12,871 nt of DNA from Pavlovales sp. CCMP2436. Lineage: Eukaryota; Haptophyta; Pavlovophyceae; Pavlovales. Numbering within the stretch: the first letter of the stretch is position 1; every line of letters starts with the position of its first letter. The notes under the pieces were generated by a model. That model worked only from the letters and a program-made list of their open reading frames with translations. It was not told where the DNA came from and did no database searches. Location of the stretch: assembly GCA_026770615.1 (NCBI GenBank), contig MU631690.1, positions 117,576 through 130,446 on the forward strand, given 5' to 3'. The position numbers and the translations under genes were made by a program. Below are positions 1 through 7,448 of this stretch, one piece after another.

Positions 1-23
1 GGGGGGGGGGGGGGGGGGGGGGG
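1..23. repeat. Poly-G homopolymer at the left end
   Basis: Twenty-three consecutive G start the window. Together with the poly-C run at the right end, both strands begin with poly-G at their 5' ends. This probably marks a contig end at a homopolymer, or a sequencing artefact, rather than a functional element. Confidence 0.9.
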
Positions 24-54
24 TGTCTATATCCCTACTGTAGCAGGTCCTGCG

Positions 55-636
55 TTAAGAGTGTACCGAGTCCGAGCGGTAACAGCGCAGCCCATTGTGG
101 GACGGCTCGCCGCTGTCCTGGAAGCCGAAAGTAGCTACCTCGGCAAAGCCGATCGATCCCGCCTTGCTGACCTCTAGCAAAGACCCGTAGCCCACGTCGG
201 CCCCCAGCTCGGGCACCGAAGCGTCCGCCGGCCGCCACACGGTGCGAGCGTCACGCAGGGCCTCGGCAGTGTTGACTAGAGCGCCTTGCAGCGATTCGTC
301 CCTGCCGAGCGAGTCCCAGTCCAGCATACTCGCCAGCTCCTCCGCAGTCGCCATGCCTAGTGCCTCCGTGAGGAACTGCGCTTGCTGCTGCTGCAGCTGC
401 AGCATGCGCGCGTCATTGGACGAGGCGGTACCCCTACCTACCTGGGAGAGGAGCGTGCTAACGTCCGCCATCAGCGCCTCGAGCGACGGGCCTTCGCCGG
501 CGATCTGGTCCCAGTTGATCTCGAGGTCGCATAGCTCGTCGGTGTTCATTGTGCCAACAGAGTACTCGGCCCTCCACGTTTGCCCTATCTCACTTTCCAG
601 CGCGCCCGAATGGTCACCCGCGTTGACCTTAAACAT
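55..636 (-). CDS. Hypothetical protein, 193 aa, function unknown
   Basis: This is an uninterrupted reading frame from ATG at 636 to a stop at 55. An alternative ATG lies at 549 (MNTDEL), and the first 29 residues are less convincing as protein. The sequence is acidic and mostly helical in character, with a Gln run (QLQQQQAQF) near residue 80, followed by Leu/Glu/Asp-rich helices (EELASMLDWDSL). I see no signal peptide, membrane segment or catalytic motif. The last 20 residues (after VATFGFQD) look less like conserved protein, so the true end may have been changed by a frame break. It is divergent from the plus-strand gene starting at 819 and shares its AT-rich upstream gap. I do not recognise the family. 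That it is coding is supported by length and composition only. Confidence 0.5.
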   Translation of the reverse strand: MFKVNAGDHSGALESEIGQTWRAEYSVGTMNTDELCDLEINWDQIAGEGPSLEALMADVSTLLSQVGRGTASSNDARMLQLQQQQAQFLTEALGMATAEELASMLDWDSLGRDESLQGALVNTAEALRDARTVWRPADASVPELGADVGYGSLLEVSKAGSIGFAEVATFGFQDSGEPSHNGLRCYRSDSVHS

Positions 637-818
637 TGCTTAAACATGACCAAATTACATACTGTTCTCAAACTAAAATGTCACAGTTTAAGAGCGTCAC
701 ATTTCAATTTAAGGGACATGGTATGTTACACCAAAGTAGCACCAACTTTGCGAAAAGAAATCCCTGGAAAGTGCAGTTTTTTTTAAAAAAGAATTTTGTT
801 TTTACGCTTTCTTGTAAA
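637..818. promoter_or_regulatory. AT-rich gap between divergent genes, candidate bidirectional promoter
   Basis: The gap is clearly AT-richer than the GC-rich coding blocks on either side. It has a T-tract joined to an A-tract (TTTTTTTTAAAAAA) at about 777-790. Two reading frames diverge from it, starting at 636 minus and 819 plus. No specific promoter box can be assigned; the role is inferred from layout and composition. Confidence 0.3.
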
Positions 819-1777
819 ATGGCTGCAATGCCGACCTCGTCGCTGCTGCTCGGCGGCGAGGGCTCTTGGAGGCGCGGCGGTAACGTCGCTCCTGAGCATG
901 GCGAGTGGAGGAGGCCACCGAGAGCGGCTGACAACGCCGCACGCCGCACGCCGACACCGGCGTGCGCGACCGCGGCCGACAAGGTCGCGGTTGAGCATTG
1001 CGTCTCGACGCTGCACCTCTGCAAGCCTGGACAAGGCGTGCAGGTGAAGCCGCAGTATGGGCCGTTTGGCTGGACATACGCCGTGGGGCGGTACATCGAG
1101 TGGAGCGCGCCGCGGGAGTGGAACTCGTGGGCGTGCGGAGTGGCTGCGGCAGGCGACGATTGGATGGCGAGGTTAATTGTTTTGTGCGCACATCTGGCGA
1201 AGGCGCTACCCGATGGCGCCGACTTCGAGATTGCGCCGTGGTTCGTTGATGTTCGTGCTTACTGCTCGCTCTGTCATCGCGCCACAGTAGCAACAGGCGG
1301 CGGGTGGCAAGCGCCGCGGGGCGGTGGCGGGTGGCAAAACCCACGGGGGGCGGCAAGGGTGCACGCGCGGGCCGGTCAGCCCGCCGGGTAGCGGAGCACG
1401 CCCTGGCGGCCGCGAAGCGCGCCCAGGCGCCTGCGCCCGCGCCTGCTGACGCGCCCGCTGACGCGGGTATCGAGGAGCTGGTGGTGCCATCTCCCGTGGC
1501 GGACGCGACAACTGGTGTGGCAGTGGCTCCTGTCGCTGACGCACCCGCTGACGCGCCCGCTGCCGAGGTTTCGATGTTATTGCAGACACTGCAGGTTTTG
1601 CTGCCGGCGCGGCCGCTGCACGCTCTCTTTCACGCCGTGAGCGAGTCTGTTTCAAAGTTCATCACCAGGGTAATCAGTCCACCGGCGAACTGGGCAGGCA
1701 AACCCGGCAAATACTCGAGATCGAGTGATGAGAGCAGCAATGGTGACGACGACGGGAAAAGAAACCGGCGGGCCTGA
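819..1777 (+). CDS. Hypothetical protein with one frame break in a G6 run; Ala/Pro repeat linker
   Basis: The first frame runs from ATG at 819 (MAAMPTSSLL) to a stop at 1391. The part that looks most like conserved protein is Trp-rich (GPFGWTYAVGRYIEWSAP, then EWNSWACGVAAAGDDW) and ends with a C-x2-C motif (YCSLCHR). A second frame, open to 1777, continues with an alanine-rich helix (EHALAAAKRAQAPAP), a linker with PADAPADA repeats and a hydrophobic helix (MLLQTLQVLLPARPLHALF). One extra base in the G6 run at 1345-1350 would join the two frames, so I treat them as one gene. The linker DNA carries the 12-bp unit GCTGACGCRCCC at 1445-1467 and 1535-1558. Upstream in-frame ATGs reach 636 but translate AT-rich intergenic DNA, so 819 is preferred. 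I do not recognise the family. An intron over the junction is an alternative to an indel. Confidence 0.45.
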
Positions 1778-1953
1778 CGCGGTGACGGCAACCTTGGCGA
1801 GGACTTGGGCACCTTCGGCAACTCGACGATATAATTTGCTGTCAGTGATGGGCCTTCAGCGCACAGGCGCAACCGGAGGTACCTGCGGGCACGGCGGATT
1901 CACTTGCGAGAGTGACGTCGTTATGAACCGACGACGATGACGGGTCTCGAGCG

Positions 1954-2023
1954 GAATAAATTATAAACTTAATCATAGAATGTGGGCTGAATAAATTATA
2001 AAGTTAATTATAGAATATGGGCA
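1954..2023. repeat. 35-bp tandem duplication, AT-rich
   Basis: Two adjacent copies of a 35-bp unit beginning GAATAAATTATAAA (1954-1988 and 1989-2023) differ at only a few bases. The second copy runs into the relic described next. The function is unknown; local slippage is the simplest cause. Confidence 0.8.
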
Positions 2024-2195
2024 AGCAGACGGTGGGTTGCAGACATCCAGGGGCGGCTCCGAGCGTGTGGGCGCGAGAGCAGTCAGTCATCCATCGTGTC
2101 TAGGCGCCAAACACCGACCGCATTTCCCGTCAGAGGTGGTATGCGCTCTCAGCCGACTCATCAGGGTTGCCGTCGTCCCCGCCAATAAGTGTAGC
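2009..2195 (-). pseudogene. Relic of the 3' end of the E-x-K family gene
   Basis: This stretch resembles 5200-5405 in the same orientation. Shared landmarks in order are GGGTTGCAGACAT, CTCCGAGCGTGT, TAGGCGCC, GAGGTGGTA and GGGTTGCCGTCGTC. On the minus strand from about 2190 to a stop at 2130 it encodes a peptide with GNPDESAESAYHL, which matches the C-terminus GNPDEWAEGAYHL of the intact gene at 5323-6936. Only the last 20 or so codons and the 3' flank remain. The similarity continues beyond the stop codon into the 3' flank, so the duplicated unit included non-coding downstream DNA. The rest of the gene is missing upstream (above 2195), where AT-rich unrelated DNA begins. Confidence 0.75.
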
Positions 2196-2719
2196 TTTTT
2201 TGCTAATATTACTCGGTTTACAACACACTTAAATGGATACTTAAAAATTTCAAACGACCGAAGCCTTGCAACAAACATACGGTCGGAGGGGGTTAGGCTG
2301 GCATCCGAGCGCGTTTGCCCGTTATTTGTTTGCCGTTTGCCAAACGGTTTGGTAAACGCCTGGCACTGGTTTTAACATTCCAGATTGACCTTGGGCCATG
2401 GCCAGGGCGGAAGGGCCTGGAAAATTTTGACCGCAGCATCGCCGCCAGGTTCACAATTTCGGAATTTTCTTGTTCCGATAATGAATTTAAATCTGCTGAT
2501 AAATCTAAATTGTCAATGTACCCCCAAACATTCTCCGTCGCCCATCGTTCGACTAATGACGCTCATGGTGGACGATATAATCAGGGCCCGAAGGCATCGT
2601 ATGGGCTGCGTTGTCGTGTGGCTACCAGTCGAGCACACACACAGTGTAGCCATTTTCGTCAACTATAGGCTGATTGCTGCCCAGGAGAGCTGAGCGGGCC
2701 TCCTCCCACCGCAGATATT
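2196..2719. other. Gene-free AT-richer stretch with one palindrome
   Basis: I see no convincing gene. Open frames here are short and show no protein-like pattern. There is an imperfect palindrome at 2335-2357 whose core CCAAACGGTTTGG is perfect, and a 7-bp complementary pair around 2619-2657 (TGGCTAC and GTAGCCA). The origin is probably decayed repeat DNA. Confidence 0.5.
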
Positions 2720-2978
2720 ATGGAAGCCGCCTCCCTCAGGGCGTTTGCTCGTGTGTTCAAGGGCAAGGATAGGGCCATACTAACTAACTAACGAAGGCAC
2801 GTCACTCGACACGTTGATAAACAACAAGAAGTTCAACTCGTTTTATCGGACCGGCTATTTCCTAGGATTCAGATACATAATTAAGGCCCTGATTATTATC
2901 GGCGCTGCCAGCGCCTCGAGCGACGGCCGACAGGCCTTGCACACACTGCTTAGATGCCAGAGATTTTTTAAAGAATAA
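2720..2978 (+). pseudogene. Small ORF split by a TAAC repeat, 84 codons if joined
   Basis: A frame from ATG at 2720 (MEAASLRAFARVFKGKD) stops at 2789-2791, inside three tandem TAAC units (2781-2792). The next frame opens inside the same repeat and continues to a stop at 2976-2978, with a protein-like aromatic stretch (FNSFYRTGYFLGFRYIIKAL). With two TAAC units instead of three the two halves become one 84-codon frame. The repeat therefore looks like a 4-bp slippage insertion in a formerly continuous frame, or a slippage switch. I do not recognise the product. The alternative is that both halves are chance frames in non-coding DNA. Confidence 0.35.
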
Positions 2979-3500
2979 AGGCAATGTAAAATAATATTCA
3001 GCAGTCTTCTGTAACTACGTGAGCAGTACAGACAACGACAGGCCGTATTGCTCGCGATCTGGTTGACACAGTCGATCACGATGTCGCACAGCTCGTATCG
3101 TAATAACAGTTCATGCCGGCAGATACAGCCGAGGCCCTACCGCCCTAGGCCGCCGCCCGTGTTCAATTCCTATAAATTTCCGGAATTTCCGGATTCTCCT
3201 TTGTTAGAGGTACTACAATAATGTTATCGATTTTTTCTAAGGGGTGGTTAGTTAGTTAGTCAGTACGCCAAGTTGCAGGGTGCCAGGATATGATATAGCT
3301 GCCGTGACGCCGTACGTGATTAGCGTAATCTTCTTCGATCGAGAGTGCGTTTGCGCGGACCCCTGTTGCTCTCGCGCATTGCTCGGGGATACGTTAGCGC
3401 GGACCCTGCTGGATCGCATTGCTTGGATTTGCGCAGCATCTTCACGTGCTCTCGATTTGTTTAAAAAAAATTTACGACAGGAGGCCTTCAGGGTATATAT
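2979..3500. other. Gene-free stretch before the hairpin repeat
   Basis: There is no convincing gene. GTTAGTTAGTTAGT at 3247-3260 is a perfect 14-bp inverted partner of 2779-2792. A doubled AATTTCCGG lies near 3175-3193. An imperfect tandem duplication of about 40-44 bp lies at 3353-3425 (GCGCGGACCC...CATTGCT, twice). The stretch ends in a short TA run (about 3494-3500). A long plus-strand frame beginning at 3280 is judged a shadow of the minus-strand gene. Confidence 0.5.
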
Positions 3501-3558
3501 AGCGGCTCAGCATGGTTCAACAGGTGTTGTTCACTCACTGACTTGGTCGACGTTAGAC
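3501..3558 (-). repeat. Truncated copy (58 bp) of the 199-bp hairpin repeat
   Basis: The bases from AGCGGCTCAGCATGGTTCAA onward match 11131-11188 with about five differences and then diverge abruptly. It carries the same end of the repeat as the two full copies and, like them, directly abuts a TA-rich run (TATATAT at 3494-3500). In the orientation where the TA run is the tail, this copy keeps only the last 58 bp, so it is truncated at the opposite end. It sits about 105 bp past the stop of the gene at 3663-5175. Confidence 0.85.
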
Positions 3559-3662
3559 GTTAGTCCTGGCAGCAGGGATGGTGGTGGTAGAGGTGAGGTT
3601 GGTAGTGAACTCGTAGTAATTGCCACAGGCTTCCCCCCCTCTCCCCCCCCCACACACAACGC

Positions 3663-5175
3663 TCACGTCCATTTAGGTGCGTGTGCCCTGTCCGCCACGG
3701 CTGCCGCGGCCGAGGCGTGCGCCCCGGTCGGCATTGTGGCTGCGCCAGCTGTCGTAACGGTACGCGCCGTCTGCGTGCGCAGGGGCTTCCTCGGGCCCGT
3801 TTGCCGAGCGGCCGGTGCGCTGGAACCTGCGCTGGAACCAAAGTGCACCCCGGCACCAGAGGCCGCGCGCGCAGTCTGCGTGTGCAGCGAGCGCGCGCGG
3901 GCAAGGACGAGCCTGGCGTGGCCGCGCGCCACGATCACTCCGAGCTCCTTGCGCATGAGCCCGAGAAGCGTGTTGCGCGCCTGCATCGTCGTCGGCGCGC
4001 TGAGCTTGCCTATCCACGTCTCCGCACCCATGCCAGCGAAGTTCTTGAGGAGGTTGTCGAGGCTCTTTGACTGCTCCCCGCAGCCGCTGGTCGCTATGCC
4101 GATGACGGGGGGGAAGCCGTTGAGGCGCTGCTTCATCGGTCCCACCTGGCCCTCTCGCGTGCCGAAAACCTCGCGGTCGGTCTGCTGGAGCTGCCTCCTG
4201 CGCTCAGCGTCGAGCTTGCCCGAGCGGTTCTCCACCGCGTGGCCGCGCGTCGGCGCGACCGCGTTGTAGTGCGTCAGGCCGTAGTGGACCGTCTTCATCT
4301 CGACGATGTGACCAACGGCGGCCTGTCCATCAGGCTCGTTGAGCTCCACATAGACGTCGACTTTAGCCGCGCGCGCGCGGAGAAGCGCCTCCTCGGTCAG
4401 CATCGAACCGGGGTTCTGCCGCAGAACGGAGCCGAAAATCTTTGAGTTCTCCCCGGCCCTTCTCCACCTGGGCTTGGGTGCAGCCATACACGGTTGCGAA
4501 GCGTGCGACCGCCCTAACGACGGGGTCGTGCTGGAGCTTGACGAAGTGGCCGCCCTGGAAATTGGTGGCTGCAGCGAGCGTGTCGCCGTAGGGGTCGACG
4601 TGTGTGGTGTTGCGGCCGGAGACCTGGGGGAGTAGGCGCCCGACGAGGTGAGCGCACGCGGGGCTCGAGAGGCCGAGGGCGCGTGCGGATATCTCGGTCC
4701 ACTCGTCGTTGGGCACCTTGGTGAGACCGGTAGGGAGCACCGTGAAGACGATCATGCTCTCGCGCGAGATGTTGCGGAAGAGCTGCATCTGGCGGTCTCC
4801 ACGCGGCCGGTGCGCAAGCTGCTCACTCAGCGTCTCGTGCTCAATCTGCTGAAGGTCCGACGTGATGGCCGCCTGCAGGCCGGCGCCGTGCAGCCCCTTG
4901 CCGCGCAGGCTCATCTCCTCTGGGGGCACACGTAGCACGCGGAGCTCGCCCGTGCACCCGGGTGGCACGCGAGCGCGCAGGGCGGTGCCGGTCGCGATGA
5001 TTGCCGCGCCGAGGCGTGAGCCGGAGTCGCCAAACTTCCACCAGCCCTGCGACCCGGGTGTGGCGAAGGAGTCACGCCCGATTCGCTCCGCGATCGAAGG
5101 ACGCTCGATGACGCCGTGCACCGTCACTGTGCCCGTCGCGCCTACGCCTTCAGGGTTATACAGTCTCGACTTCAT
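3663..5175 (-). CDS. E-x-K family protein, paralogue A, one frame break; possible PD-(D/E)XK nuclease fold
   Basis: The N-terminal frame runs from ATG at 5175 (MKSRLYNPEG) and the C-terminal frame ends at 3663. They overlap at 4363-4487. Comparison with paralogue B puts the switch near 4451-4459, where removing one base from a C/G run joins them into about 500 aa. Blocks shared with paralogue B, in order, are VPPEE, DEWTEISARALGLSSPAC, AAAT, H-x2-KL-x-HDP, KVDVYVEL followed by IVEMKT, TDREVF, GPM-x2-R, QARNTLL and GHARLVLARAR. Within the C-terminal ORF, D44 and E63-x-K65 resemble the D...E-x-K core of PD-(D/E)XK nucleases. That is my inference; fold and activity are unproven. The tail is Ala/Thr-rich with repeated QTAR-type units. 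The gene lies 147 bp downstream of paralogue B on the same strand. The family is not recognised. Confidence 0.65.
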
Positions 5176-5322
5176 TTTTTTAAAACTACTACTTACTTAC
5201 TATAGAAAAGGGCAGCAGGCAGTGGGTTGCAGACATTCTGTCTCAGAAGTGGTCGACTCCGAGCGTGTAGGCGCGACGACGTTCAGTCACCCAGGCGGCA
5301 TGTAGTAACCTAGGCGGCATAC
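5176..5322 (-). other. Spacer between the paralogues, 3' flank of paralogue B
   Basis: This spacer follows the stop of paralogue B and precedes the start of paralogue A. It has a short internal duplication (CTAGGCGGCAT twice, 5310-5321 region and just before). From about 5200 it resembles the relic at 2009-2195, so it belongs to the repeated unit that carries the gene. A poly-T/poly-A patch (about 5175-5185) lies just upstream of the paralogue A start. Confidence 0.6.
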
Positions 5323-6936
5323 TTAGGCGCCGATCCCAAACCGTGTCTCCCTGCGGAGGTGGTACGCGCCCTCAGCCCACTCGTCGGGGTTGCCGTCGTC
5401 GTCAATGTCAGTGCGTGTGCCGCCGCCGTTACCGGTGCCGGTGTCGTTGCGCTCCAATCGCGCGCGCGCAATGATGATCTTGGCGTGTCCTCGAAGTGCG
5501 CACATGCCGATCTCTTGTCTCATCTTCCACAGGAGAGTGCTGCGCGCTTGCGCAGCGGAGGGGGGGCCCATGCGAGCTTGGAGCGCTCTTGCGCCCATGC
5601 TGGCGAGGTCCCCGACGAAGGATTCCAGGTCGTCAGAACACTCGCCGAAGGCTCCAATCACGAGGGCGGCGAACGCGGGGCCGCCTGCAGTGCAGAAGGT
5701 CTGTGCGCGGGCCTGCATCGGGCCAGTCTGTCTGGGGGTCGTGTGGAAGAAGTCGCGATCAGTCTTGATGAGCTCCGCCATGCGTTCTACCGGAAGCGAG
5801 TCAGCTCGCCTGTCCACAGCACGCCTAGGGTAGTTGCCGTCGGTGTCCCTGTACCGAGTCCTGCAGAACGCCATGGTCTTGAGTTCAAGCAGTCGCGGGA
5901 CCGCCCGCCCACCCTTGTGGTCGTACTCGGCGTAGAGTTCGACCTTCGGCACAGGTCGCCGGCCTATCCCACCGAAGAAGAGCCGGTACGCGGCCTGGTT
6001 AGAGGCGAGTACCGAGGCGAAGATGTCTCCCACCTCGGTGCGCGCTTGCGCACCCATTCTCCTCGCAACCTCAGCCAGGAGGGCGAGGAGCGGATCGTGC
6101 CTGAGCTTGGAGATGTGGTCGCCGGTGACGCTTTGCCCGGTGGCCGCGGCAATGTTGTCTCCGTGCACGACGATGTCGCGGTTGAACAACCGCTCGCCGC
6201 GCGCGGCTAGGCCGACGCAGATGGGACTCGGGACGCCGAATAAGCGTGCTGTGATCTCCACCCACTCGCCGATGGTGCAGGCGCCGTAGCCAATCGAAAG
6301 CGCGGCCACCCAGGCAGAGCTGTTGCGGTCGATGCTCCTAGCCAAGTGCACGACGAGATCGCCCCGCGGGAGCGCGTTGATCCGCATCTTGAGCGCGTCA
6401 AACCGCTGAGCCTCGCGGCCATCGGTGAGGTCCCTCTGCATGTTGAGGCTTGGCTTGCCTGTGAGATCCCTGCGCATCATCGGCCAGGCCTCCTCTGGGG
6501 GGAGGTGTAGCACACGGGTTGGCAGGTCTGCGTTGATCATCGCTCCAGCACCGACGCTAGCCTCCTGTTGCATCTCGAGCCAGCAGCGGAGGAATGCCTG
6601 TCCCTGCCGTGATGCCGGTAGCGGTCTGGGGAGGCCTGGTCGCGGCAAGTGCAGGTATGACCGCCAGCCATGCGCACGCATGTCCAGGAAGAAGTTCCGT
6701 CCTACTACGAGCGCGACTTGCAATGGCGTTGCGCGTGCTCGCGCATCAACAAGGCTGTTCACCTTATCCTTCACGAGTTTGAAAATGTGCTCGTGCGTGT
6801 CCGTGTCCTCCACGCTCGTCATGACAAGGGCGATCACGTGGAGGTTCTGTGTCGTGCTCAGCGTACCCATCACGCAAATGTTGTACTTTTTAAACACCAC
6901 TCTGTGCGTGTAGTCCACTGCGAGAATCGTGGACAT
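5323..6936 (-). CDS. Intact 537-aa ORF: MULE transposase start joined to E-x-K family protein (paralogue B)
   Basis: An unbroken frame runs from ATG at 6936 to a stop at 5323. Residues 1-65 look like the start of a MULE-type DDE transposase domain: ILAVDYTHRVVF with first catalytic Asp at D8, then ICVMGT, HVIALVMTSVED and a long helix. From about residue 113 it aligns with paralogue A: LPPEE (145-149), GEWVEITARLFGVPSPIC (223-240), AAAT (263-266), GDHISKLRHDP (272-282), KVELYAEY (331-338), LELKT (350-354), TDRDFF, QTGPMQAR and GHAKIIIARAR (483-493). E333 and E351-x-K353 are the possible PD-(D/E)XK residues, with Glu where paralogue A has Asp. The C-terminus has a D-x-D-x-D-G acidic loop (510-515). 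The MULE part lacks its second Asp and final Glu in this frame, so the ORF is a fusion or chance join, not a full transposase. In-frame TAA lies just upstream of the ATG; the MULE part may instead be spliced from upstream. Confidence 0.7.
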   Translation of the reverse strand: MSTILAVDYTHRVVFKKYNICVMGTLSTTQNLHVIALVMTSVEDTDTHEHIFKLVKDKVNSLVDARARATPLQVALVVGRNFFLDMRAHGWRSYLHLPRPGLPRPLPASRQGQAFLRCWLEMQQEASVGAGAMINADLPTRVLHLPPEEAWPMMRRDLTGKPSLNMQRDLTDGREAQRFDALKMRINALPRGDLVVHLARSIDRNSSAWVAALSIGYGACTIGEWVEITARLFGVPSPICVGLAARGERLFNRDIVVHGDNIAAATGQSVTGDHISKLRHDPLLALLAEVARRMGAQARTEVGDIFASVLASNQAAYRLFFGGIGRRPVPKVELYAEYDHKGGRAVPRLLELKTMAFCRTRYRDTDGNYPRRAVDRRADSLPVERMAELIKTDRDFFHTTPRQTGPMQARAQTFCTAGGPAFAALVIGAFGECSDDLESFVGDLASMGARALQARMGPPSAAQARSTLLWKMRQEIGMCALRGHAKIIIARARLERNDTGTGNGGGTRTDIDDDGNPDEWAEGAYHLRRETRFGIGA

Positions 6937-6938
6937 AC

Positions 6939-7076
6939 CTTAGCATTGCGCGCGCGTGGCGGCGGCGGTGGCGGCGGCGGGGGGCTGGGGAGGGGCAGCC
7001 AGGGAGAGCGTCAAGGAGTACAGTCAGGGAGAGCAGTCAGGGAGGGAGCATTTCAGAGATAGCATTCAGGGCATAC
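6939..7076 (-). other. Candidate 138-nt intron in the MULE gene
   Basis: Read on the minus strand this begins CAG|GTATGC and ends GCTAAG|GT, with a long pyrimidine-rich tract in its middle. Removing it joins a short upstream frame, with YLLLNAYRQQCS just before the donor, in phase to the DDE start at STILAVDYTH. The interior is rich in GCC repeats (6956-6982), which would not fit transposase coding sequence. Another AG inside (CCCCTCCCCAG, near 6986) could be an alternative acceptor but does not keep frame. The join is inferred from sequence only. Confidence 0.4.
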
Positions 7077-7137
7077 CTGAGCACTGCTGCCGGTACGCGT
7101 TGAGAAGCAGGTATGGCTACCAAGGCTACGAAGACGA
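7077..7137 (-). pseudogene. Short MULE exon fragment next to the hairpin repeat
   Basis: Minus-strand frames here read IVFVALVAIP and, one base shifted, PYLLLNAYRQQCS. The latter is in phase with the DDE start once the 138-nt intron is removed. The fragment ends exactly where the 199-bp repeat begins (7138). This suggests that the repeat separates it from the rest of the MULE gene at 7449-8303. It is too short to call with confidence. Confidence 0.3.
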
Positions 7138-7336
7138 TGCTGCTCCCTGCGGCCGCCACGGTAGGGCTGCGGCGGCCGAGGCGCAGCCAATGCGGGGCGT
7201 GGGGGCCGGGGCGCACACACTCACACCCTTTGGTGTGAGTGCTGGTGCATGAGGGTTTGGGTCGATCGCTCGACCTCAGCCTGACGTCGACCAAGCCAGT
7301 GACTGAACAACACTTGTTGAACCATGTTGAGCCGCT
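7138..7336 (+). repeat. 199-bp hairpin-rich repeat, full copy 1, with TA tail
   Basis: This copy matches the reverse complement of 11131-11329 over exactly 199 bp without gaps, with seven differences that are all transitions. It contains three hairpins: CACTCACACC/GGTGTGAGTG with loop CTTT (7218-7241), GGTCGA/TCGACC with a 4-nt loop (7260-7275), and CAACA/TGTTG with a 2-nt loop (7308-7319). Directly after it is an AT run (TTATATATATATATAA, 7337-7352), and TA runs also abut the same end of the other two copies. Flanking DNA differs between copies on both sides. The common end plus TA run and one truncated copy suggest a SINE-like retroposon or a small non-autonomous element. No clear target-site duplication is seen. 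Confidence 0.85.
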
Positions 7337-7448
7337 TTATATATATATATAAGAGTCATTCAAAAAAGAGTCACTCAGAACAGTCAGACGCCAGCTTGGA
7401 TCCCTATCAGTCAATATAAGAGTCAAGTCAGCGGCATAATACCATGTG

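Noticed and set aside
2779..3260. A 480-bp element bounded by ACTAACTAACTAAC inverted repeats
   Set aside because: The match is confined to 14 bp of simple repeat and stops on both sides, so chance or slippage is enough to explain it.
3280..4269. Long plus-strand ORF of 329 aa
   Set aside because: It overlaps paralogue A, whose minus-strand frames align with paralogue B; the plus-strand protein is Ala/Arg/Cys-rich with no pattern.
5359..6210. Plus-strand ORF of 283 aa inside paralogue B
   Set aside because: It is a shadow frame of the intact minus-strand gene, as GC-rich coding DNA often gives.
3501..7336. A 3.8-kb element with terminal inverted repeats AGCGGCTCA... carrying both paralogues
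   Set aside because: The layout is tempting, with TA runs outside both ends, but the left copy matches for only 58 bp. The repeat at the right also appears to split a MULE gene whose other half lies outside. Kept only as an alternative.
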